Position numbers and translations under genes: made by a program. Shown piece after piece: positions 23,549 to 33,600 of a stretch of DNA of 50,679 bases (the first letter of the stretch is position 1; each line of letters starts with the position of its first letter). The DNA lies in contig RSEH01000313.1 in NCBI GenBank assembly GCA_006503475.1, positions 1 through 50,679 of the forward strand. The letters are read 5' to 3'. Under the pieces are notes generated by a model. It was not told the DNA's origin. It did no database searches and saw only the letters and a program-made list of their open reading frames with translations. This DNA is from Stentor roeselii. Taxonomy: Eukaryota; Ciliophora; Heterotrichea; Heterotrichida; Stentoridae.

Positions 23549-25369
23549 TTAAGAAATGTTGTATTTTTTCGTTGGGAATAAAGGATTTTTATTTCGGAAA
23601 CGAATCTGCATCGCTCTTTTTAAGTGTTCACAGTCAGACCCGCATTTTTCTTTGTGTTCGAAAAGTGCTTGGAAGATTTCAAGTCTTTCTTGTTTTGTGA
23701 GAGAAAGGTATTCTTGTTTGTTGATTTTCAGATGTTTCATTATCCAATGTTTTTTCGTTATTTTTGAGAAATTTCCACCTTCTTTAGTAGGGTGAAAAAT
23801 TTTAATGTTTTGAAAGGTCTGGAAAGATTTTTGAGTTGTTTTTGGACTTTCTGAATCTATTTCAGGGATTTGAGTTCTTTCTTCTGATTTAAAACTCAGG
23901 AATTGTCTTCGGTCTGGAGTGATTGATTGATTTGAAGGAGGGAATAAAGGACTTCTTGAAGAGGATTTGTTTGGTTGGAGCTTGTTGATTGGTGTTGTGC
24001 TCTGAGACGGGGCAGAAGACTCTTGACTAGAAAAAAAAACTGTTTCAACTTCATTTCTTTGTTTTTTACTCTGAACAGTATTTTTTTTCAGTTCATAATT
24101 GACTTCAATTTCTTTCTTCAGCTGAATTTCAACATTTTCTCTGAGTTTTTCCTCTTCCGTTAGTTTTTTTTCTAAAGCTTCTTTTTGAGCTCTAGTCTCC
24201 TGAACTTTTACTGACAAAATCTGCACATTTTGAGTTAAACTCGAGATTTTTGAGTTATTTTGACTGATGACTGTAAGTGAATCAGTGAGTTTCTTTTTAG
24301 TTATTTCAAGTTCTCTTTCAACTCCCAGTCCTTTATTCACTGTCATCTGGAGTTGCCTTATCTGTGAGCCAGTAGTCTCCAGTTGTTCCCTTTTAACCTT
24401 ACAATAAGCACATCCTTCACTTTTAACTTGAACAAGTTGACTTTTAATATCTTCCAATTCTTTCGAGCGATTTTTAAGCAAATCTTCAGTTTCCTGTAGT
24501 TTTCTAGCTCGAGTCATAAGTTCCAAGATAATATTTTCCTTTTCTTCAAGAGTTTGTCGAAAGCCTTCGATGAGTTTAAAGTCATCAAGTCGCACAAAGG
24601 TCTGAACCGCTGAGTCTTGAGTGAGGACTTCCGGGACTTCGACTTTTGAAGAAGCTTTGAACCTTGCTTTGAGTTTTGTATGAATCACTTTCACTGTATC
24701 TGTCAAGTCAAACTCGAAGACTTCAGGAGTTCGACTTGGAGAAGGGATGTCCACAGGCTTCAAGTGGTTGTTCAATTGTCTCAACTTTTCAATGATTTTA
24801 CTTGTTTGCATCTGGTTTAGGTTCTTGGCAAGGTTATGCAAAGAGTTAATGTATAAGGTCAGGTCTTTGTCTTCTTCTAGAATTGTTTCTTCGAAGGTTT
24901 GGGTGAAATTATCGGATTTTATCACTTTTTTCTTGATTTTCGCTGGTTTTTGGTTGAGTTTTGAAAGATTTTCTGAAGTTTTTAAAAAACCTTTCCAACC
25001 CCTTCGAAGTGCTTTTGCAATTACTGCAGTTTCAGGGTCTTGCAAGATAACTTTAATGAAATTTTCAATGAAAGTCTTATAAACCTGTTTTTCTCCTTCG
25101 TTTTTTTCTTCTTCGCTGCAGTTTTTGAACTCTTTTAACTTTAAAGCGAGTTCTTCACTATCAAGCTCTTCTTGCAACTTTGTTATTTGAGATGAAAGAT
25201 TAAAGGTTTTTGAGCGGTTTGGAGTAATTGAGTAACGATGTAAGTTTTTCCCTGTTTCAAATGATTCTTTTCGATTACTTGTCGCTTTGAATCGTGTAGA
25301 TTTATGAGAAATGTGATAAGAAAGTCGCAGTTTGCTTGGAGAAACAAGTAAAGATGAGAAGTCTTCCAT
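23549..25369 (-). CDS. Long coiled-coil protein with conserved-looking C-terminal block
   Basis: A 606-residue protein that I do not recognise. Residues 1-60 are basic and Ser/Thr-rich. Residues 60-200 are mixed helix, and 270-430 are long coiled coil with a CAYC pair near 330. A disordered Ser/Pro-rich linker follows (SAPSQSTTPINKLQPNKSSS). The last 80 residues form a compact, less simple segment (HPTKEGGNFSKITKKHWIMK, EHKEKCGSDCEHLKRAM) that looks like a folded domain. A basal-body or cytoskeletal role is plausible from composition only. It starts 50 bases from the divergent small gene at 25420 and ends two bases before the next coding start on its strand. Confidence 0.7.
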   Translation of the reverse strand: MEDFSSLLVSPSKLRLSYHISHKSTRFKATSNRKESFETGKNLHRYSITPNRSKTFNLSSQITKLQEELDSEELALKLKEFKNCSEEEKNEGEKQVYKTFIENFIKVILQDPETAVIAKALRRGWKGFLKTSENLSKLNQKPAKIKKKVIKSDNFTQTFEETILEEDKDLTLYINSLHNLAKNLNQMQTSKIIEKLRQLNNHLKPVDIPSPSRTPEVFEFDLTDTVKVIHTKLKARFKASSKVEVPEVLTQDSAVQTFVRLDDFKLIEGFRQTLEEKENIILELMTRARKLQETEDLLKNRSKELEDIKSQLVQVKSEGCAYCKVKREQLETTGSQIRQLQMTVNKGLGVERELEITKKKLTDSLTVISQNNSKISSLTQNVQILSVKVQETRAQKEALEKKLTEEEKLRENVEIQLKKEIEVNYELKKNTVQSKKQRNEVETVFFSSQESSAPSQSTTPINKLQPNKSSSRSPLFPPSNQSITPDRRQFLSFKSEERTQIPEIDSESPKTTQKSFQTFQNIKIFHPTKEGGNFSKITKKHWIMKHLKINKQEYLSLTKQERLEIFQALFEHKEKCGSDCEHLKRAMQIRFRNKNPLFPTKKYNIS

Positions 25370-25419
25370 AAAGTTGTTGATTTTTAAGAAGTTTTGATAA
25401 TACTGGCTTTCGGTAATAA

Positions 25420-25665
25420 ATGGATAACTCTTTCGAAGATAAGCTCACTGATTCACTTTTAGATCAGCTTGCACTTATGGAAAGGTAAGTCTTATGAAGG
25501 GATTTCTATGAAGGGTTCAAAGGACTTAATAGAACTAAAGTTTTGACTGGCAACAAACCAGGCGAGATTTTCAGTGATGGGAAGGGAAAAGATCGGATTC
25601 AGTCCCGGTGGTGCTTCAATTGTGGAGTCTTTTATTTGGCTGATGATCAGGTTAGGCATAATTAA
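25420..25665 (+). CDS. Small two-exon hypothetical protein
   Basis: Exon 1 is 25420-25484 and exon 2 is 25500-25665, with a 15-nt intron between. Unspliced, the frame stops after 22 codons; spliced, it runs 76 residues to TAA. The N-terminus is acidic and helical (NSFEDKLTDSLLDQLALMER). The C-terminal half is basic with a CFNCG pair and a nearby RH, a possible partial zinc site. I do not recognise it. The start is in the usual AATAAATG context and is divergent from the 606-residue coiled-coil gene, 50 bases away. A further 3' exon beyond the stop is possible but no 15-nt intron fits. Confidence 0.55.
25485..25499 (+). other. 15-nt spliceosomal intron of the small gene at 25420
   Basis: GTAAGTCTTATGAAG, 15 nt, with a full GTAAGT donor and AG acceptor. 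Removal restores an open frame of 54 further codons. It has the same length as the two Rpp21/Rpr2 introns. Confidence 0.75.
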
Positions 25666-26272
25666 AGTTCTTGATTGTTTTGGTAAGTTGGTGAATTTTA
25701 ATGTGGGGTAGGTTGATACTGGATTTGGGGGATTTTATGTTTGGTTGGCTCTTGGATTGATTTGAAATTTAGAGAAATTTTAGGTGTTGGGGGTGGGGAA
25801 TAAGGGATTTTTTTTTGTTTTATTTTTTTTGGGATTCTAGAAGGATTATTATTTTAGAATTTATAGCTTTAGGATTTGTTTAATATGATAGAGTTTTATT
25901 AGAAGATTGATTGTTTAAATCAGCTTCAAGAATTATATTAAAATTTTTTTTTTGGGGAAATTGGTGATGAAGATCAAAGATTCCTATTTGGATTTATTTT
26001 TTATGTAAACTTGAAGATCCCTCATGAAAGATGATATTTTGGTGAAGGTTATGCTATCATAATAAAATTTTAATATATTAAGGTTTTCAAAAATACATTA
26101 TAATATTAATATTGAAATATCATCAGTATAATGTACAGTTAACTGAACTTACTTGTATACAAAAATTATTCAGTTACTATCCTACTTTTAATTTTATAAA
26201 TATAAGGCTGCATTTTTAATCTAAACTGAATCATATATTACTCCTTCTAATATTCCATATAAAATAATCTAA
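25666..26272. other. Intergenic, G/T-rich then AT-rich, no gene seen
   Basis: About 600 bases without a supported gene. The first 370 bases are strikingly G/T-rich on the plus strand, with T8-T9 runs. A G-rich segment at 25783-25806 has tracts of five, four and three G bases that could form a quadruplex. From about 26040 the composition changes to A/T-rich with short TA repeats, leading into the GPCR start at 26273. Confidence 0.6.
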
Positions 26273-27094
26273 ATGAGCGATTATTTCTACACATTGCCCT
26301 TCCTTATACTGAGTATGTGCAGTTGTTTCTTGATAATAATAATCAGTCTGAAATTCAAGTCTCTTCGAAATGGTTACCCATTCAAGTTCATTTTCATCTT
26401 ATCAATAATCGACCTAATGCTCTCATTCAACTTATTCTTTCCCCATCAATTGATAAAAAATTCTTCAATTTGTTTAATTCAAGGTTTTTTAAACATCAGC
26501 TTATCAATGCTTGATCTCTTTTGGAAGTCTTACATGTCATTCGAAATGTATCGAGTGAAATTCCACCAAAAAGACCAGCTTCAGTTCGGATACAAAAAGC
26601 CTTTGATGATGCTAGTCTTTATTTCCTGCTTGTTTGGCGTGGTTCCTTTGTGCCTTAAAAGCTTTGGAGAGTCTGGGCCTTGGTGCTGGATCACTGAAGG
26701 GGAATATTTACTTGAATTGAGACTTGGTACCTTTTATATACCTACTTGGATACTCATTTTTTTTAATGTTTTTGTAGCTTTGAAAGTTTATTTTAGACTG
26801 AAAAAGGATTTCGGGGATGGAAGAGTTGATGTGGTTAGGAAAATTAGGAATTATCCTGTTTCTTTAGCGATTATTTATACCCCAGTTACGATTTTTGGAC
26901 CTTATTTAAAGGATTTCAATGGAAAAAGAGGGTTTTATCTGTTTTCTTTGTGTTGTTATTCATTGATTGGAGTACTCAATGTTATCTTTTATGGGATTGA
27001 TGATGAGGTTAAAGGGTATATCAAAAGTTGGTGGAAAAAGAAAGATCTTAAGGAAATTACGATGGATGACTCGATATCTTTACCTTTTAATTAA
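26273..27094 (+). CDS. Seven-helix GPCR of the cAMP-receptor-like (class E) type
   Basis: A 273-residue membrane protein with seven hydrophobic segments, near residues 7-28, 38-56, 68-88, 110-128, 151-172, 195-212 and 220-242. The extracellular loop before the fifth helix contains GPWCWIT, characteristic of cAMP-receptor-like GPCRs first known from Dictyostelium. KSYMSFEMYRV after helix 3 takes the place of the usual DRY-type motif. A basic cytoplasmic tail (KSWWKKKDLKE) follows helix 7. Such receptors act through heterotrimeric G proteins or phosphoinositide signalling. The ligand is unknown. The N-terminus is very short. It ends in TAA and is convergent with the WD40-channel gene across 510 bases. 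Confidence 0.8.
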   Translation: MSDYFYTLPFLILSMCSCFLIIIISLKFKSLRNGYPFKFIFILSIIDLMLSFNLFFPHQLIKNSSICLIQGFLNISLSMLDLFWKSYMSFEMYRVKFHQKDQLQFGYKKPLMMLVFISCLFGVVPLCLKSFGESGPWCWITEGEYLLELRLGTFYIPTWILIFFNVFVALKVYFRLKKDFGDGRVDVVRKIRNYPVSLAIIYTPVTIFGPYLKDFNGKRGFYLFSLCCYSLIGVLNVIFYGIDDEVKGYIKSWWKKKDLKEITMDDSISLPFN

Positions 27095-27604
27095 TCTAGG
27101 AAAAAACAACAAATATTTAAGTCAATTTATAAATCTTATAAATCATATGATCATAGATGATTGAGCTTGTAGACTTTAAGATTTGGATTATATAAAAATC
27201 TCAAGATTATTATCAAGATTTAACTTATTTGTATATTTGCATAGATAAAATTAGAATTATAATTACCTTCCTGATATTAAGTATCACAAAAGATAGTTCT
27301 TTTTCATCAATTCGAATACTATTAAATTTATCAATTTGGATTACTATCATGCTTTTATCTCTAAAATTACTCTGAATTTTAGACCTAGCTTTTCCAGATT
27401 ACTTCTAAAGTTGGCCTTTGATAAGATCAATACTGATGAAAGAAAGATTTAATTAAACCTTTGGAGCACTTAATTATCCTTAAATAAATCAGCGGATACA
27501 ATTTTTTAATCATTTAGAAGCAAAAGTCTCATACCATCAACTCATATATATTTAGAAATTATCCATCATATTTCTCTAATTCCAACAAAAATTATAAACC
27601 TTAT
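27095..27604. other. Intergenic AT-rich spacer between convergent genes
   Basis: About 510 bases, very AT-rich, between the GPCR and WD40-channel stops. I see no supported gene, tRNA or repeat. A 55-codon open stretch without a start lies on the minus strand at about 27240-27400; it shows no recognisable protein and I do not call it. Confidence 0.6.
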
Positions 27605-30600
27605 CTAGTTTAACTTATCTAAAATCTTACTAATTCCACTTTCAATAACCTCAAGTCGTTTTTCTAACTTGATAACAGACTCACTATGAATCTCATCAAT
27701 ATCTTTCATCTTTTTCTCAATCTTTTGACTTAAACCATCAATATCCTCTCTAATCTCTTTTTTAATTCCCTGAATTTTCCTTTCAAATCCTTCATAGAAC
27801 CCCTGAGCATCATCAACCTCTAGTTTCAACTTTCTTTCATCATTTTTCCGATCTTTTTCCTCACTTTTCTGCGAAACTAATCCAAGAGACCCCTGCACCC
27901 TTCCAAAACTTTTTCCATTTTCCACTATTTTCTCATTTTTCCCCTCATTCAAAACAATAAAATCTTTAATCCTATTCTCCATTTCCCCAATACTCGCAAA
28001 GTTTTTATCAAATCCAGAAAATTTTCCATCAATTTTATCATTCAAACAACAAACCACTTCCTTTTGCGACTGTGAAACTAAATTTCCCAAATTTTCCATC
28101 ATTTTCTGCAAAAAAACAATTCTTCCTTCCCAAGAGTTTTCCTCTCCAAGTGTGACATGATTAACAACATGTAAAAATCCAGTCATATTATTACCCCTTC
28201 TCCAAAAGAACATTTTTTGTATTTCAAGGCAAAGTTCAGCTTTTTCATAATTGTCAATCACGATTCTTTCTACTTGGAACTGGTCATGCGAGTCTCCTAG
28301 AATCGAAATGAGCAAGTTAAGCATGACGATCAAATTAATAAAAGTTGCAGACATGAAGATAAAAACTTGTATCACACTTTTATTACTTTCATCATACATT
28401 CCGAAATTGAGACTGTAAATATCAAGCCAAAGACTATTGAAAGTCAAGTTGTTTTCCGCTTTTACTGAGTTAAGAGCGCCAAACATGAGATTCGAGTAGA
28501 AAAATAAAAGTAAAAAGTACTTCACGTCGTTTATGGACCTGAAGATCAAATCAATGTAAAAGCGAGTCCCATCAAATAGTTTAAAAGCAGTGAGTCCCCG
28601 AATGAAGTTAGTCATAATCACGATTTCTTCCAAGTAGTTCAAGTCGCTATCAACGTTAAGCATCCATCCAAATGTAAGCCCAATTCTCAAAACATCCAAA
28701 AGGTTCCAAATCTGACTAAAGTACTTCAGCCCTGTCACTAGAAGTTGAGCGACTTCCCATAGAAAAAGAAGAGAATTAACAACGACAAGGGCAACAAGCA
28801 GCTCAAAATTCTCTTTAAATCCACTTAAAACAACGAGAATCCCAAGGTTACTGAAAAGTAAAAAAGAATAACAGACCACCCACAACTTCACAGACCTCCA
28901 CTCATAGTCAATGAATCTTGACACGAAAGGAGTGGTGAATATCTGCCGGTCTTTGCAGGTAATCAGTGAATCCAGAAGATCTAAACATTTTGAAGAACCT
29001 GGAATGAAAGGAACTTCGATTGGCAAGTAAGAAAAAATCACTGCAAAGGCATCGACTTCCTTGGAAGAGGACGGGTCGAAGTCTTCCTCGGCAGGTTTAG
29101 GAAAAGTGTTGAAAGAGTAACAAGGTAACTTGATTTGACGACTGAATAAACAGGTCTCGCTTGATAAAAGTAATTGATTTAGAAGATGGACTAGTTTTGA
29201 TGGAGATGAACGGATTATCAGAGGAAGGTCTTGTGAAATCGAATGAAATGAAGTCTGGAAGAAAGGTGAACTGTCGGTTTTTATTAGTTCAATCAGAGAA
29301 TTCATCAAGATTTCTATGCTTTTGTGATTTTTCTTTAAAATTGCGTAGTAAAAAGGAGATTTTCCGAATTTGTCCTTTTGTATCAGACAGCTTGTTCCTA
29401 GTAAAGTTTCCAGTACCTCGTTTTTACCGAGAAAAGCGAGAAAGTGAGAAAGGGTCAAGTCGTATTTTCCAAACATCACGGTGTTTGCGTTAGATGATAA
29501 GTTTTCAAAAGAACCACTTTTTATTGAATCTATGATGTTATAAAAAATTTGCTTTTCTTGGCAAAATGAATCGAAAACTGAAGAAGGTGTCCATTCGTAA
29601 TTTATTTTTGAATCATCTGGGAAAATATCGTCATGGCTGACAACTCGCCCAAAGGTTGTGATTTCTTGATATATACATAAGTCTGAAGCTATTATTGGAA
29701 CCGATCGACCCTCTTTTCGTGGGTCTCTGAATAGATCCCAGACTTTTACGGTTCTGTCTAAAGACCCAGTAAATAAAGTATCCCCTTGCAAGTTTAAAGC
29801 TAATGAATAAACATGATCCTTGTGCCCTGATAATGTAAATTCAAGTCTTCTCTCATTCAAGTTCCAGATTTTTATCGAAAAGTCAGACGACCCACTTATC
29901 AGAAATTTCATGCAACGACTTTCAAGTAAAACTTCTACAGGCCCTTGATGTCCTTGAAGACTGAAAATTTCTCTTCTTTTTAAAAAGTCCCAGATCTTTA
30001 TTTGTTTGTCTTCAGAACCTGTGGCGAACCAGTAATTATTTTTGATTAATAAAACACTCCATATTGTCTGTTTGTGGCATTTTAAACTGAATATTTCGCT
30101 AAAGGTTGTCATGTCCCATATAATTATACTGCAGTCTGATGATGCACTTATTAAACTTCTATGTAGTTGATTGAATTTCAAAGAAGTCACGCTAGATTTA
30201 TGGCCTCTTAATGTGGTAATTACTTTCCTTGATGTCACTTCCCAGATTTTAATAGTTGCATCTTGAGAACCACTAATCAGTTGTTGATGATCATCTGTTA
30301 GTTCCAAACATCTAACCCAATGAGTATGTTCTTTTCTAGACTCAATCAAAACCTTTCCCCTAACATCCCAGAAGTTAACACAATTATCAAAAGACCCACT
30401 AAAAAGTACCTGTTTTTTTTCACTAAACATCAAACATCTAACAGTTGCAGTATGTCCAATAAAAACCGTAAATTCACTAAAATCATTTAAATTCATGCAG
30501 TTAACAGCGAAACTATCAGTCCCAACAAACAAAAACTCCTGAGAAGCAAAAATACTCCAAACTTTTCCCTGAAACATTTTAAAAGTCTTGATTTCATCTC

Positions 30601-33600
30601 CATCCAGCGCCTTCCAAGTCTTTAAACATTTATCCAAAGAGCAAGTCAAAACCTCGCATTGATTAACTTTGATCATTCCAACAACTTTTTCCTTTCCTGG
30701 TTTAAAAGTCTTAACTTCTTTCATTTCTCGTAGATCCCAAACTTTAACACTTTGGTCAAAAGAACAGCTGACCACATTATTTTCATTAAGACTTAAAATG
30801 CAAGTGATTCTGTCTGAATGTCCAGATAAACAACTGACGACTTCTCTGTTCTCAACATTCCAGACCCTTAAAATAAAGTCTAAAGAGCCGCTGATCATCT
30901 GAGACCCGTGCTGAGCTAAAAAAGTGATTTCTTCAGATTTACTGAAAAGCTCAAATAAAACACTTCTCGATTCCCAGAAAATAATTTTTCCGTCATTTGC
31001 TCCACTCACCAATTTTTCATCATATCGGCAAAAACAACTGATTTCTGAAGAGTGGCCGAATAATGAAAATTTTGTGATTCTTGAATGAATGTCCCAGATT
31101 TTAATAATTCCTTCAAAAGTCCCAAGGGCAAGATTTCGGTCATCAAGAAAAAAAATAGCTTTAAGTGGATTTTTTAAATCACTGAAAGAATATTCAAGTT
31201 TTTTTTTTGAGATGTTCCAAATTTTCAATGAGCCAGTTTTTGAACACCCAGCGATAAAGTCTTGGCAGGGTGAAGCAGATAAAGTTAAAATCGAGTCTTG
31301 TTCACCGTGAACTGAGTAAAACTCCTGCCCATCAATATAATCCCAGACCACCAACCCTCCATTTTCCAATCCACAAGCCACTTTTTGTAACTTCTGCAAG
31401 AAAATCACAGCAAGAGCATAATTATCATGAAAAATCGTTTTTTCTTCAGTTTTTATTCCAAGATTCCAAGTTTTAATACAACCTTCTCCAGAAGCACTGA
31501 TGATTTTCCGTGAGTCTTCAGTGAACCTGACAGAATAAACATAGTTTCTTGCATGTCCAACAAGAGAAAATTCTATTTTTCTAGTCTTAGTGTTAAAAAC
31601 GACGATAGTATTAAACTCAGCATATGCGAGGAACTCTTCATTATGACTGAAACAAAGACTTTCAATAGAATTCTGACTTTTCGGGGAGGTATAAACGAGT
31701 TTCTTAGGAAACAATGTGAATATTTTAATATTGTTGTCATTAGAAGCCGAATAAACCTGCTTTGAACTGCTTATCACAATGCTGGTCACTGGATTCGCGT
31801 GTTGCTCGAAGATGTGCTCCAAAGACCTGCTTTCAAGGCTCCAGACGATCAGCTTCTTGTCGAAAGACCCGCTGACGAGTGTCTTGTTGTCATTTGTGAA
31901 GGCAAGCGACATGACTGTCAGTGAATGGCCGGAAAGGGTAAAGTTTTCCTTTCGGTTCAGAAAGTCCCAGATTTTAATTGTTTTGTCTTTCGAGCCACTT
32001 GCGATCAGCTTCTCGTCTGAGGATAGAGACACTGTCCATACTGCATCGCAATGACCGGAAAGTCTTGATTCTATTGTTTTTTTCTTCACGTTCATCACCA
32101 GGACTGCATTTGAGTCGCTCCCGCTGATGATAAATTGAGTGTCTTTTGAAAGGACTACTGAAAATACTTTACCGATACTTGTGTAGATTATTCTGTCGAT
32201 TTTTTTAGTGGATAAGTCGATTAGAGATATTGTTTTGTCTATGGAAGAGATAAGCAGCAAAGAAGGGCTTATTGTGCAAAGGGTGTTGAGTAATGGATAA
32301 TTATTCACTGTTGATAAAACTTGTCCTTCGCGAAGGTTCCAGATGAAAATCACTTCTGAACCACTTGCAAGGTGGTTTGAATCGATTTGGGCAAGGGCTT
32401 TCACCGTGCTTTCATGACCTTCTAGTGTGAAAACTTCTTGAATCTCTGGGAAATTATTGACTTTTATTTGATTTCTTGTGGAAAGTATCAGGAACTCGTC
32501 TTCTGACCATATCAGCAAGGTTTCAATCTGCTCTTTACAGTCTATTATCGTTTTTTCGGATTGATTTTCTATGTTTAGAAGTCTTATTGAGTTGTCTTTA
32601 CACCCAGTAATAAAAAAGTTATCATCTATTGTAAGAAAAAGTGAAAAAATAGGACTTTCGTGGATTTTAAGGCAATGTTTTAGCTCTTTTTCTTGGAGAT
32701 CCCAGATTTTTATGAAATTTTCGTCGCTTGCACTTGCTAATTTTTCTTGAAGTTTAGAAAAGACTACGCAGGTGACACTGGAAGAGTCTTTTAATACAAA
32801 ATCCATTTTGCGAGATTCCAAGTCCCAGATGATTATTTGACCATCTAAAGATCCGCTCGCTAATCTTGAATTGTGGAAGACGTCTAAAGAAGAAATTTCT
32901 TTAGAATGAATTTTTATGTTTGAATCGATTTCCAGAGTTTTTAGTCCCCAAAATTTTATGGAACCGTCTTCGTGACCGGTTACGAAACATTTTTTTGACT
33001 TTTTCATTACCCGACATGATGAAACTTGGTTCTCAGTACTTTGGAAGACCCAAGATTCTTTATTTTTATTTAAGTCCCATAAGCGAATAGTTTCGTCGTG
33101 TGACCCACTGACCAGAAGTTTTCCTTTCATGTCGCAGTCGATATCTCTGACCATTGCAGAGTGCCCATAAAGCGTGATTTCATCTCTTCTTTCAGCACTA
33201 CTCCAAAGTCTCAAAGTTTTATCATTACAGCCCGTTACAACCAAACTACAATCAGAACTTACTGCAAAAGAATTAGGGCGTTTCGGATGAAATCTCAAAG
33301 AAAACCTTCTTCTCCGTGTCTTCAAATCCCAAAAGTAAATATAAAAATCTTCAGAACAACAAGCTAAAACCTCTCCATTTCCCGCAAACCTAATCAACCT
33401 AATCCTGGGACGATCTAAAATCTCAAACTGAACCTGAAAATTTTCAAAATTTTCAAAACCAAAAACTTTAACATTCGAGTTACTTTCCGCAACAGCAAAT
33501 TTTTTTCCATCAGAACTCATCGCAAGAGAAACCAGCCCAGCAGAGGCCTGAATCAAATCTCTGACAAATGTGAGTGAATTTAAATCCCAAAGTTTAAGAG

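Noticed and set aside
27240-27400. Minus-strand open stretch of about 55 codons in the spacer after the GPCR
   Set aside because: No start in the usual context, low-complexity Ile/Lys composition and no family; likely chance in AT-rich DNA.
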